A stretch of DNA of 64,000 nt from Anoxybacillus tengchongensis (GTDB lineage: Bacteria > Bacillota > Bacilli > Bacillales > Anoxybacillaceae): the NCBI RefSeq assembly GCF_014201585.1, contig NZ_JACHES010000011.1:1-64000 (forward strand), written 5' to 3'. The position numbers and the translations under genes are program-made. Of this stretch, positions 16,815-25,369 are shown in pieces; the stretch's first letter is position 1, and the number at the start of each line of letters is the position of its first letter. The notes under the pieces were generated by a model. That model was given only the letters and a program-made list of their open reading frames with translations. It ran no database searches and had not been told where the DNA came from.

Positions 16815-17592
16815 ACAAGTCACATATCAACATTCCGATCATTTTTCAATCGAAAATGTTCACATTGACATTCAAAAAGGAGAAATCGTCAGTTTGATTG
16901 GACCGAATGGTTCTGGGAAATCGACCCTTCTTCGCCTTCTTTCCTATGTATTAAAGCCAATCGGTGGCACAGTTTTACTAGATGGAAGTGAAATTCATAC
17001 GTTAAGTCGCAAAGCGATCGCTAAAAAAATGGCGATGTTGCCACAAACGAACAATCATCAATTGGATATGACGGTTCGGGAGCTTGTTGAATTTGGGAGA
17101 AACCCTCATAAAGGTTGGTTTCAATCGTTAAACAACGAAGACGAACAAGTTATTCGTTGGGCATTAGAAATGACAAGCTTGCAATCGTATGAATATCGCT
17201 TCTTACATTCTTTGTCCGGAGGAGAGCGTCAGCGTGCATGGATTGCGATGGCGCTGGCGCAACGACCTGAAGTGCTATTGCTTGATGAACCGACAACATA
17301 TTTGGATATTTCACACCAGTTGGAAGTGATGGAGCTCATCCGAATGTTAAATGAACAATTAGGAATGACAGTCGTCATGGTTTTACATGACATTAATCAA
17401 GCTGCACAATATAGCGATCGAATGATTGTTATGAAAGACGGGAAAATTCAATATGATGATCGCACGCAATGTGTAATTTGTAAGCAAATGTTTCAAGATA
17501 TATTTGGCATTGACGTAGATATTCGCTATGAAGGGGATAAGCCGTTTTTTATTCCGATTCGAAAAACGTGTCACATGTCATGCTTAACGTAG
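16801..17592 (+). CDS. FecE-type ABC transporter ATPase
   Basis: 263 residues from GTG 16801, spaced 8 bp from aaaggggg; the ATG at 16795 is too close. Walker A GPNGSGKST, Q-loop QTNNHQ, signature LSGGERQRAW, Walker B LLLDEPTTYLD and H-loop VLHD. It powers import of iron complex or heme. The C-terminus has a two-Cys stretch (CVICKQMF) often seen in this subfamily. Confidence 0.93.
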   Translation: MLSAKQVTYQHSDHFSIENVHIDIQKGEIVSLIGPNGSGKSTLLRLLSYVLKPIGGTVLLDGSEIHTLSRKAIAKKMAMLPQTNNHQLDMTVRELVEFGRNPHKGWFQSLNNEDEQVIRWALEMTSLQSYEYRFLHSLSGGERQRAWIAMALAQRPEVLLLDEPTTYLDISHQLEVMELIRMLNEQLGMTVVMVLHDINQAAQYSDRMIVMKDGKIQYDDRTQCVICKQMFQDIFGIDVDIRYEGDKPFFIPIRKTCHMSCLT

Positions 17593-17608
17593 GAAAGGTG
17601 AGAAAACA

Positions 17609-18112
17609 TTGGAAGAGAAAAAAAGAGAGCGCTATGTGCAGTTTGTGAAACAATGTAAAACAATGATGATCAGTACAATAGATGAACATGACGAGCCGTT
17701 TATTAGTTATGCTCCCTTTGTGATGGATGAAAGTCATTTTTACATTTTTATTAGCCGGACGGCTGAACATTTTCAATATATTGAACGTAATGAGCGAGTT
17801 TCGGTATTGTTGATTGCCGATGAAGCAGCATCAATCAATTTGTTTGCACGAGAGCGCGTTCGATTCACGTGCAAGCCAACTCACATTGGCAATAACGGAA
17901 ATGATCATATTTTTGCTAAGTTTGAGCACATTCATGGCAAGCCGATGATTCGTTTATTGCGAAGTATTGATTTTTCGCTTTTTCAACTTACTCCGATGGA
18001 GGGACGTTACGTTGTTGGTTTTGGGCAAGCGTTTGATGTCAATTTAAACGGTGAACGCTTTACGCATGTAATTGTGGATAAAAGTGAAGAAGGGAGACTT
18101 GAGGGGCAATGA
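17609..18112 (+). CDS. HugZ-like heme-utilisation protein (pyridoxamine-phosphate-oxidase fold)
   Basis: 167 residues, TTG start behind ggaaaggtgag. The flavin-reductase-like split barrel is visible (MMISTIDEHDEPFISYAPFVMDESHFYIFISRTAEHFQYIERN...VSVLLI), as is the late GRYVVGFGQAFDVN. HugZ-type proteins bind and can degrade heme in the cytoplasm. Position between the ABC ATPase and a heme oxygenase-like gene supports a heme role. The stop overlaps the next start (ATGA). Confidence 0.82.
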   Translation: MEEKKRERYVQFVKQCKTMMISTIDEHDEPFISYAPFVMDESHFYIFISRTAEHFQYIERNERVSVLLIADEAASINLFARERVRFTCKPTHIGNNGNDHIFAKFEHIHGKPMIRLLRSIDFSLFQLTPMEGRYVVGFGQAFDVNLNGERFTHVIVDKSEEGRLEGQ

Positions 18113-19161
18113 GTACGAAACAATTTATAAATATGACGGTCATCGGTTTTATCTTTTTTAGTTTGCTTCTTTCTTTTCAACCAATTGTTTCAGAAGCGAA
18201 AACGAATGTAGTAACAATCGTCAACAAAGCGAAAACGCAAATGAAAAAAGCCCATACAACGTATACAGCATATGTTCAAAAAAAAGGGAGCATCCCGCCA
18301 CATGCGACCGTTTTAGCTGAGTATAAAAAGGCACATCAGTTATATGTACAAGCGAAACAAGCTGTTCAAAAGTCCGCTGGGAAAGAGAAGAAAAAATATA
18401 TGAGTGAGTTAGACGGTACGTATAAAGCGTATATGGCTAAACGAGTCATTCCGTATTTGAATGCTTCTATTGTGTTTGAAGGATCTAAAAAGATGAGAAT
18501 GGCTTTGGAGCAAGCCATTGTTGATGAAGATATGGATGCGTTGCAAGCAGCACATAAACAGCTGCAAGTATACGTGCAAAGTCGTCAGCTTCGCGTATAT
18601 AACCATGTATTCGAAACGAATGTTCAGAAACTGCTTTTAGAGGAATTTTCAAAAAGTAAAGCGCTCTATGATAAATATGCAAATGATGTGAAAGTATACG
18701 AGCAATTATTAAAAGCGAATGAATATCTCGAAGACGGGAAGGTTGCCGAAGCGAAAAAAGAGCTTGATGTAGTGAAGGGATTGTTATCAAAGCTATCGGA
18801 TACGTTCCGAGCAGATTTAACAAATGAGTATCACAATTTATTAGAAGTATATAACGATTTAATTACTCCCCCTGTAGCCGAGTTAGATTATGTTGAAGCA
18901 ACAAACGGCACACTTACATTATATTTCGATATTCCAGTGTCTTCTTTAATCGTTACAGATATGAAGATCACGATGGCGATTAATAAAGGAGAAGAGCAAG
19001 TTGTTCAGCCGTTAACGATTGCGTTAAGTGATGATCGAACAATGGCTACGATTACAGTGCCAATGATCTTACAAACGGATCAGGAACAATCTGTTGTATA
19101 TGCAATTGAATATGCACAGAAAAAAATCACAGCTGATCCTTTTGTCATTTCAAAAAAATAA
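18109..19161 (+). CDS. Secreted SbsC-like surface protein in the heme operon
   Basis: 350 residues, coupled to hugZ by an ATGA overlap. Signal peptide ends at about VSEAKT (residue 30). Residues about 35-250 are helical with repeated Tyr/Lys-rich segments (KAHQLYVQAKQAVQK; KSKALYDKYANDVKVYEQLL), resembling the rod of the S-layer protein SbsC. The C-terminal ~100 residues are beta-rich (VAELDYVEATNGTLTLYFDIP). No NEAT domain, sortase signal, SLH domain or lipobox. Its place in a Fur-regulated heme operon suggests binding or presenting heme at the surface; that function is inferred only from context. Confidence 0.65.
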   Translation: MSTKQFINMTVIGFIFFSLLLSFQPIVSEAKTNVVTIVNKAKTQMKKAHTTYTAYVQKKGSIPPHATVLAEYKKAHQLYVQAKQAVQKSAGKEKKKYMSELDGTYKAYMAKRVIPYLNASIVFEGSKKMRMALEQAIVDEDMDALQAAHKQLQVYVQSRQLRVYNHVFETNVQKLLLEEFSKSKALYDKYANDVKVYEQLLKANEYLEDGKVAEAKKELDVVKGLLSKLSDTFRADLTNEYHNLLEVYNDLITPPVAELDYVEATNGTLTLYFDIPVSSLIVTDMKITMAINKGEEQVVQPLTIALSDDRTMATITVPMILQTDQEQSVVYAIEYAQKKITADPFVISKK

Positions 19162-19178
19162 AAAAGGAGAGATGAAAG

Positions 19179-19490
19179 ATGTACGTTGTTACAAATGCAA
19201 TTCGTGTAAAAAAAGGATATGCTCCACAGTTAGTTGAGCGATTTAAAGAAAGAAAAGGTATTGAGCAATCACCAGGGTTTATTCGCTTAGAATTGCATAT
19301 TACACAAGGGCTTGAAGATCACGATGAAGTACGTGTATGCACTACGTGGGAAAATAAAGAATGTTTTGAGGCTTGGACAAAAAGTGAAGCATTTCGTAAA
19401 GCGCATGAACATAAGTCTAAAGATCGTCCTGACTATGTGCTTGGAAATGAAATGTTTTCATATGAAGTCGCCCTTTCTTTTCAAGCATAG
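19179..19490 (+). CDS. IsdG/HmoA-like heme-degrading monooxygenase
   Basis: 103 residues, ATG behind aaaaggagag. Antibiotic-biosynthesis-monooxygenase fold with the catalytic triad of the IsdG family in place: Asn6, Trp66, His76. Members open heme with reductant and oxygen, releasing iron. Last gene of the operon, so imported heme would be degraded here. A strong terminator follows. Confidence 0.88.
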   Translation: MYVVTNAIRVKKGYAPQLVERFKERKGIEQSPGFIRLELHITQGLEDHDEVRVCTTWENKECFEAWTKSEAFRKAHEHKSKDRPDYVLGNEMFSYEVALSFQA

Positions 19491-19494
19491 AAAA

Positions 19495-19526
19495 AAAGCT
19501 AGGGAGCTAGTGCTCCTTAGCTTTAT
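19495..19526 (+). terminator. Terminator of the heme operon
   Basis: AAAGCTAGGGAGC faces GCTCCTTAGCTTT with a short loop. Its reverse complement also serves the coat-like gene ending at 19527. Confidence 0.8.
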
Positions 19527-19697
19527 TTAATAATACCATCCGCCATACGGATAAAACGGATACGGACGCGGTGGGTAGTAATGTGGGCGTGGCGGATAAA
19601 ATGGATAAGGCGTTAATGCACTACCGAGCAATCCGCCTAAAAAGCCCCCGAAAAACGGTGCACCAAAAAAGCCGAAAAACGGTCTGCGACCATACAT
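19527..19697 (-). CDS. Short Gly/Phe- and Pro/Tyr-rich protein, coat-like
   Basis: 56 residues: MYGRRPFFGFFGAPFFGGFL, then GGLLGSALTP and a tail of YPFYPPRPHYYPP-type repeats ending GGWYY. Strong ribosome site (gaggaggg) 8 bp before the ATG and an exact fit to the adjacent terminator make it a real gene. No family recognised for certain; similar low-complexity proteins occur in Bacillus spore coats, and nearby genes are coat-related, so a spore-surface role is guessed. Confidence 0.75.
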   Translation of the reverse strand: MYGRRPFFGFFGAPFFGGFLGGLLGSALTPYPFYPPRPHYYPPRPYPFYPYGGWYY

Positions 19698-19771
19698 TGA
19701 GCCATCCCTCCTCTAAAATTCATCATTACATTTATACGATATGCAAGGCGTTTGTCCAATGGTTGGGCGAC

Positions 19772-20923
19772 TTATCGTTTTCGTGATAAATCAATCGCTG
19801 TTCCATCATGTTTTTGAACGATAGGGCGTAATGGAGTATGAATGTAGTCTGTAAATCCAATGATCGTTGCCCACTCGTACGGACGGATTTGGATCAATTG
19901 TCCAACTTTATATAAAGTTGTTTTATCTAAAAAAATACGCAAAATGTGCGGGTCTAATTTTTTCCCCCGTTCGTTCCATACTGCTTCTAAAGCTTCGAAT
20001 GATGTGTAACTCTTTTCACCAATATATCCGCCGACAAGTTCATCATAATATTGCGCAATGGCGATGATGCGACCGTATAAATGAATCGATTCCCCTGATT
20101 TTTTGTTCGGTGAATGGACGCCATCAAAATGTTCATGATGATCAAGAATTCCGTAAATAATTTCCTTCTGTCGGCAATATGTTGATGTTGAAATAAGCTC
20201 GATGGAATGTTTGAGATGTAATTGAATTAACTCTTTGTTTGCTCTTTCATTGTTTAAGTACACAACAAATTGTTCTTTAGGGACTTCTGTAAAACCGATA
20301 TCTGCAAATAATGTCGCTAGACAAAGATTGATTAAATCTTCGTCACGCAGTTCTAAAGTTAAGCCGATCATTAAAGCGATAGATGTCGTGTTAATGCTAT
20401 GAATGGCTAGTACGTCATGATATCGTTTTATTTTTTGATATAAATTTAAAATTTCTTTATCTTTTGAAATGATAAGATTTAGCCGTTCATCCATCTCTTT
20501 TGCTCGCCGTAGTAGACGAGTAGAATCTAATGTTTTTTCAATTAATCCCCATGTAGGCGCGAAGATGTTTAATTCGGATAAAAAGATCGGCTGTACATTT
20601 GTTTCTTCTGCTATCTCTATATCATATATCGCTGCCGTAATTGGAACTTGAATAAATTGTTTATGTATGTCAATAAGTTGTTTCATAGCTTCTATAAAAG
20701 CACGACTTGTATGTTCGCCAGCAAGCATAAACTCGTTCAGCTGTGGTTCAGATGATACAACGAGAAATGGAAAGTCGCGAGGGAACTGCTTTTTTATATG
20801 TTCAATAATCGATTCGCTTAACTTTTTATGTTTTTGTACGAATAATAATCCGTCGGGACGATATAAAGGATGTAAAAGAATATCTCCTGGAACGAGCTCA
20901 TACGTTTGTTTTTGTTGGAACAT
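19772..20923 (-). CDS. Degenerate HD-GYP-domain protein
   Basis: 383 residues. N-terminal part without known motif (LVPGDILLHPLYRPDGLLF); C-terminal part follows the HD-GYP order: YHDVLAIHSINTTSIALMIG, TLFADIGFTEVP where HDIGK is expected, ILDHHEHFDGVHSP in place of HHExxDGxGYP, and RIIAIAQYYDEL. The HD pair is replaced by AD and the GYP triplet is lost, so metal-dependent c-di-GMP hydrolysis is unlikely. It may sense a nucleotide or act as a scaffold. Stand-alone gene facing the heme operon. Confidence 0.75.
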   Translation of the reverse strand: MFQQKQTYELVPGDILLHPLYRPDGLLFVQKHKKLSESIIEHIKKQFPRDFPFLVVSSEPQLNEFMLAGEHTSRAFIEAMKQLIDIHKQFIQVPITAAIYDIEIAEETNVQPIFLSELNIFAPTWGLIEKTLDSTRLLRRAKEMDERLNLIISKDKEILNLYQKIKRYHDVLAIHSINTTSIALMIGLTLELRDEDLINLCLATLFADIGFTEVPKEQFVVYLNNERANKELIQLHLKHSIELISTSTYCRQKEIIYGILDHHEHFDGVHSPNKKSGESIHLYGRIIAIAQYYDELVGGYIGEKSYTSFEALEAVWNERGKKLDPHILRIFLDKTTLYKVGQLIQIRPYEWATIIGFTDYIHTPLRPIVQKHDGTAIDLSRKR

Positions 20924-20995
20924 ACTAATCCCTCATTTCTAAAGCATTTTTCCTCATTATACAAAAAAACCGACTGCATAAGCAGCCGGCTTTTC

Positions 20996-21319
20996 TCATT
21001 GCATCATATTGTTGTATGGAAATTGGCTCGCATATCCTTGAAATTGCTGATACGATTGTTGCAGTTTTTGTTGGTCCGCTTGTTCAAGCGCATACCACCC
21101 TTTTTTGAACATTAAGTTGTACAATTCACGTTGACAGTTTTGTGTTTCGGTAAACATATGCAAAATTTCGTCATACAAATGTTGATGACTTGCTTCGTTT
21201 AAAAACGTACAATAACTGTCTGTCATATATTTTTCAGTCGATAACATATCATTAATAAAATCGCGATCGTTCATTTGTGGCGTTTTTGGAATTTGTGTTT
21301 CAGGATTTTGCACCTTCAT
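20996..21319 (-). CDS. CotF-like spore coat protein
   Basis: 107 residues from ATG 21319 behind aaggagga. The coat-protein F pattern is visible: NDRDFINDMLSTEKYMTDSYCTFLNEASHQHLYDEIL, then FKKGWYALEQADQQKLQQSYQQF. These ferritin-like helical proteins sit in the spore coat. Paired with a similar gene 13 bp upstream; the pair corresponds to the yusN neighbourhood in B. subtilis. A hairpin follows its stop (AAGCCGGCTGCT.. in the 3' region). Confidence 0.85.
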   Translation of the reverse strand: MKVQNPETQIPKTPQMNDRDFINDMLSTEKYMTDSYCTFLNEASHQHLYDEILHMFTETQNCQRELYNLMFKKGWYALEQADQQKLQQSYQQFQGYASQFPYNNMMQ

Positions 21320-21332
21320 GTCATGTCCTCCT

Positions 21333-21584
21333 TTATTGCACGTGGGCAGATGGTTGCAATTGATGTAAAAGCTGTTGATAATGGCGCTGGTGCATTTGTC
21401 CGACACGTTCAATCGCTTGTTTAATTTCTTGATCTTGACATTGTGAAGCGAAAAAATGTGCTTTTTTCATCGCAAGCAAATTCCATGAGAGCGCATCCGT
21501 TAAATAAAGAGCGTCTTTTGTTGAAATCATTTCAGGCGGTTGAGCCATCATTCCATGTTGATGCATGTTTATTTGCTGTTGCAT
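21333..21584 (-). CDS. Small CotF-related spore coat protein
   Basis: 83 residues from ATG 21584, chosen because ATGGAGGG is correctly spaced for it. Starts MQQQINMHQHGMMAQPPEMI, then ISTKDALYLTDALSWNLLAMKKAHFFASQCQDQEIK, the same helix pattern as the CotF family. Gln/His/Met-rich N-terminus. Probably co-transcribed with the cotF-like gene downstream. Confidence 0.75.
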   Translation of the reverse strand: MQQQINMHQHGMMAQPPEMISTKDALYLTDALSWNLLAMKKAHFFASQCQDQEIKQAIERVGQMHQRHYQQLLHQLQPSAHVQ

Positions 21585-21747
21585 GATCATCCCTCCATAT
21601 AAAATCATGTTCGACTGTATATTACCCACGTGCTGTATAGTTATACGTATGTAGACAAAAAATATGATTATTCGACAAAAACATATTCAAGCTAATGAAA
21701 ACGTGTTACAATACGGGTGGATGCGCTTGCAAAGGGGGTAATCAACG

Positions 21748-22665
21748 ATGGAGCAATTGATGCGCGACTTTTTCTTATTTTTGTCAAAAAATAAAACGTT
21801 AACAAAATTGGCGAAACGGTACGGTCTTCGTTTCGGTGCGTCGCGTTTTGTAGCGGGAGAAACAATTGAACGGGCAGTGGAAGTCATTAAAGAACTCAAT
21901 CGTAAAGGACTAGCGGTCACGATCGATTATTTAGGGGAATTTGTTGATAATGAACAAGAGGCCAATGAAATGGCGAACCATTCGATTGAGGCGATTCGTG
22001 CGATTGGCGCCAATCAATTAAATTCTCAACTATCACTAAAAATGACATCGATGGGACTAGACATTTCCGATGAACTTGTGATGAAAAATATGCGCCGTAT
22101 TTTAGATGAAGCAAAAATACATGGCGTATTTGTTACGATTGATATGGAAGATTATTCTCGTTGTCAAAAAACGATTGATATTTTTAAACAGTTGAAAAAA
22201 GAGTATGACAATGTCGGGACGGTACTACAAGCATATTTGTATCGGACAGAAAAAGATATTGAAGATTTAAATGCATATCATCCGAACTTGCGCCTTGTGA
22301 AAGGTGCGTATAAAGAGTCGTCGGAAGTCGCTTTTCCAGACAAAAAAGATGTAGATGAAAACTTTAAAAAAATAATTAAAATGCATTTGTTAAATGGTAA
22401 CTATACAGCTGTTGCTACGCACGATGATGCGATTATCGAATATACGAAACAATTGGTAAAAGAGCACAATATTCCAAACAATCAATTTGAGTTCCAAATG
22501 TTATACGGCATTCGTCCAGAACGACAAGAACAATTAGTGCGCGAAGGCTATACGATGCGCGTCTATGTTCCATACGGAACGGATTGGTATGGCTATTTTA
22601 TGCGTCGTCTAGCGGAACGTCCAGCCAATGTGGCGTTTGTGTTAAAAGGCATATTCAAAAAATAA
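21748..22665 (+). CDS. fadM: Proline dehydrogenase (FadM/PutB type)
   Basis: 305 residues, ATG behind aaagggggta. Single-domain bacterial ProDH: TIDYLGEF, LSLKMTSMGLD, FVTIDMEDY, LRLVKGAYKES (flavin and proline contacts) and FQMLYGIRPERQEQL near the end. It oxidises proline to pyrroline-5-carboxylate with FAD and passes electrons to the quinone pool. In B. subtilis the equivalent gene (yusM/fadM) sits next to fadN, as here. Confidence 0.92.
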   Translation: MEQLMRDFFLFLSKNKTLTKLAKRYGLRFGASRFVAGETIERAVEVIKELNRKGLAVTIDYLGEFVDNEQEANEMANHSIEAIRAIGANQLNSQLSLKMTSMGLDISDELVMKNMRRILDEAKIHGVFVTIDMEDYSRCQKTIDIFKQLKKEYDNVGTVLQAYLYRTEKDIEDLNAYHPNLRLVKGAYKESSEVAFPDKKDVDENFKKIIKMHLLNGNYTAVATHDDAIIEYTKQLVKEHNIPNNQFEFQMLYGIRPERQEQLVREGYTMRVYVPYGTDWYGYFMRRLAERPANVAFVLKGIFKK

Positions 22666-22689
22666 AGGTGGGCATCCCCCACCTTTATT
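22661..22689. terminator. Bidirectional terminator between fadM and yuzL
   Basis: AATAAAGGTGGG / CCCACCTTTATT, perfect stem. It serves the convergent genes on both sides. Confidence 0.85.
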
Positions 22690-22831
22690 CATTTCCCATA
22701 TTTTCTTTTCCATATTGTTGATTTTGGCTCGTTTTCTTTCCGCCTCCATCACGTTCTACCGTCGGGCCGGCATTTCCTTTTACACTTGCGGCACTCACAC
22801 CTGCTTTAGACGGGTCTTTTTTCATTTTCAT
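22685..22831 (-). CDS. yuzL: YuzL-family small protein
   Basis: 48 residues from ATG 22831 behind aaaggaggtga. MKMKKDPSKAGVSAASVKGN and the Gln/Asn-rich tail SQNQQYGKEN match the YuzL family as I remember it. Function unknown; small, hydrophilic and found in spore-formers. Confidence 0.8.
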   Translation of the reverse strand: MKMKKDPSKAGVSAASVKGNAGPTVERDGGGKKTSQNQQYGKENMGNE

Positions 22832-22894
22832 CGTAAACTCACCTCCTTTTGTATCATTTCCTGAATCGTTGACAAAATTCACTACATTTATTTG

Positions 22895-22923
22895 TTGCGA
22901 AAATTTGAAATATAATTTATATT
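22895..22923 (+). promoter_or_regulatory. Promoter of the fad operon
   Basis: TTGCGA, 17-bp spacer, TATATT, start of transcription near 22930, immediately ahead of the FadR operator. Confidence 0.5.
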
Positions 22924-22938
22924 TAAGATAAAGAAAAA

Positions 22939-22956
22939 TGAATGACCATTCATTCA
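22939..22956 (+). promoter_or_regulatory. FadR operator
   Basis: TGAATGACCATTCATTCA is an almost perfect palindrome fitting the Bacillus FadR (TetR-type) site. Placed just after the predicted start, it should block the fad operon until long-chain acyl-CoA releases FadR. Confidence 0.85.
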
Positions 22957-22978
22957 ATTCGGATAAGGGGGAAGGAGC

Positions 22979-25357
22979 ATGCGAATTAAAAAAGCAGCTG
23001 TTCTCGGTTCTGGTGTCATGGGATCGGGAATTGCGGCACATTTAGCGAACGTCGGCATTCCGACATTGTTGTTAGACATTGTACCGAAAGAGTTGACAGC
23101 CGAAGAACAAGCAAAAGGATGGACGCTTGAACATAAACAAGTACGCAATCGCATCGTTAATCAAGCGGTGGAGCGTTTGTTGAAACAAAAGCCAGCACCG
23201 CTTATGTCAAAAGCCAATTTAGCATTGATCGAAGTCGGTAACTTTGAAGACGACTTTCATCGCTTAGCAGAATGCGATTGGATTATTGAAGTCGTTGTTG
23301 AACGGCTTGATGTGAAAAAAAGTGTGTTTGAAAAAGTGGATGAAGTCAGAAAGCAAGGAAGTATCGTCAGCTCAAACACGTCAGGCATTTCCATCGAAGC
23401 GATGGCAGAAGGACGATCGGAAGATTTTAAAAAGCACTTTTTAGGCACGCACTTTTTTAATCCGCCGCGCTATTTAAAACTATTAGAAGTCATTCCGACA
23501 AAACATACTGATCCGGCAGTTGTGGCGTTTATGAAACAATTTGGTGAAAACGTGCTCGGTAAAGGGGTCGTTCTTGCGAAAGATACGCCAAACTTTATCG
23601 CCAATCGGATCGGTACGTACGGCTTGCTTGTGACGGTACGTGAAATGATGAAAGGCGGTTATAGCGTTGGTGAAGTTGACTCTGTAACAGGTCCATTAAT
23701 CGGCCGTCCGAAAAGTGCGACGTTCCGCACGCTTGATGTCGTTGGTTTAGATACGTTTATTCACGTTGCCAACAACGTGTTTGAAAAAGTAGAAGGTGAA
23801 GAAAAAGAAGTATTTGCTGTTCCATCTTTTATGAAAACGATGGTGGAAAAAGGGTGGCTTGGTAGCAAATCAGGTCAAGGATTTTTTTATAAAAAAGGAA
23901 AAGACATTTTTGAATTAAATTACGAAACGCTTGAGTATGAACCGACGAAAAAATTAAAGGCACCGTCTGTTGAAATGAGCAAACAAGCAAAAGGAACAGC
24001 CAATAAATTGAAAGCGCTTGTATATGCGAATGACCGGGCGGGGCAATTACTTTGGAACATTTTAAGCCCGACGTTACTATATTCTGCCGAGTTACTTGGA
24101 GAAATCGCAGATGACATCGTAGCCATTGACCGCGCGATGAAATGGGGCTTTGGTTGGGAGCTTGGTCCTTTTGAAACGTGGGATGCGATCGGTGTGAAAC
24201 AGTCTGTTGAAAAAATGAAGGCGGAAGGTCGTCAAGTACCATCGTGGGTAGAAGATATGCTTGCGAGCGGACACGAAACGTTTTACAAGCGTGAACACGG
24301 GCGCGTATCATATTACGATCGCGGACAATACAAGCCGGTTGAAGAAAACGAAAAAGTCATTCACATTCAGCGCTTAAAAGAGCAAAAAGGGGTTATTAAG
24401 AAAAATAGCGGCGCAAGTTTGATTGACCTTGGCGATGATGTGGCATTACTTGAATTTCATTCGCCAAACAACGCCATTGGCTTTGACATTGTACAAATGA
24501 TTAACTATGCGTTAGAAGAAGTCGATCGGAACTATAAAGGGCTTGTCATCGGAAATCAAGGGAAAAACTTTTGCGTCGGTGCGAATCTTGCGATGATCTT
24601 AATGGAGGCGCAAGACGATAACTATTTTGAAATTGAAATGGTCGTTCGTCAATTCCAACAAGCGATGATGAACATAAAATATAGCTCGAAACCTGTCGTC
24701 GTTGCGCCATTTGCGATGACGCTTGGCGGTGGAACAGAAATTTGCTTGCCAGCCTCGCGCATTCAAGCAGCTGCAGAAACGTACATGGGGCTTGTTGAGG
24801 TCGGCGTCGGCCTTATTCCAGGTGGCGGTGGAAATAAAGAGCTATACATTAAACATTTAAGTGGCATGCCAAACGGTGTGGAATTTGATTTACAAAAGGT
24901 TGCAAATAAAGTGTTTGAAACGATTGCGATGGCGAAAGTGTCGACATCGGCAGCAGAAGCGCGCGAATTGAATTTCTTAAATGCACAAGACGGTATTTCC
25001 ATCAACAGCGATCATCTCATTTATGATGCAAAACAAGCGGTGTTAGCGCTATATGAGAGCGGATACAAACCGCCGGTGCGCAAAAAAATTCCGGTTGTCG
25101 GAGAAACAGGTTATGCAACGTTGTTGCTTGGCGCTCAAGGCATGTATCATTCAGGCTATATTTCGGAGCATGATTTAAAAATTGCGAAAAAGCTTGCATA
25201 CGTCATCGCTGGTGGAAGTGTGCCGTACGGAACAGAAGTGGACGAACAATATTTGCTTGATTTAGAGCGCGAAGCATTTTTAAGTCTTGTCGGTGAACCG
25301 AAAACGCAAGCGCGCATGCAACATATGCTTCTCAAAGGAAAGCCGTTAAGAAACTAA
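22979..25357 (+). CDS. fadN: FadN, 3-hydroxyacyl-CoA dehydrogenase / enoyl-CoA hydratase
   Basis: 792 residues, ATG behind gggggaagg. N-terminal NAD-binding domain (GSGVMGSGIAAHLANVG), hydroxyacyl-CoA dehydrogenase signature region (HFFNPPRYLKLLEVI), and C-terminal hydratase/isomerase-type domain (FHSPNNAIGFDIVQMI, GGGTEICLPA, VGVGLIPGGGGNKEL). It carries out hydration and NAD-dependent oxidation of the beta-oxidation cycle. First gene of a three-gene operon. Confidence 0.95.
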   Translation: MRIKKAAVLGSGVMGSGIAAHLANVGIPTLLLDIVPKELTAEEQAKGWTLEHKQVRNRIVNQAVERLLKQKPAPLMSKANLALIEVGNFEDDFHRLAECDWIIEVVVERLDVKKSVFEKVDEVRKQGSIVSSNTSGISIEAMAEGRSEDFKKHFLGTHFFNPPRYLKLLEVIPTKHTDPAVVAFMKQFGENVLGKGVVLAKDTPNFIANRIGTYGLLVTVREMMKGGYSVGEVDSVTGPLIGRPKSATFRTLDVVGLDTFIHVANNVFEKVEGEEKEVFAVPSFMKTMVEKGWLGSKSGQGFFYKKGKDIFELNYETLEYEPTKKLKAPSVEMSKQAKGTANKLKALVYANDRAGQLLWNILSPTLLYSAELLGEIADDIVAIDRAMKWGFGWELGPFETWDAIGVKQSVEKMKAEGRQVPSWVEDMLASGHETFYKREHGRVSYYDRGQYKPVEENEKVIHIQRLKEQKGVIKKNSGASLIDLGDDVALLEFHSPNNAIGFDIVQMINYALEEVDRNYKGLVIGNQGKNFCVGANLAMILMEAQDDNYFEIEMVVRQFQQAMMNIKYSSKPVVVAPFAMTLGGGTEICLPASRIQAAAETYMGLVEVGVGLIPGGGGNKELYIKHLSGMPNGVEFDLQKVANKVFETIAMAKVSTSAAEARELNFLNAQDGISINSDHLIYDAKQAVLALYESGYKPPVRKKIPVVGETGYATLLLGAQGMYHSGYISEHDLKIAKKLAYVIAGGSVPYGTEVDEQYLLDLEREAFLSLVGEPKTQARMQHMLLKGKPLRN

Positions 25358-25369
25358 GGGGGGATTGAA

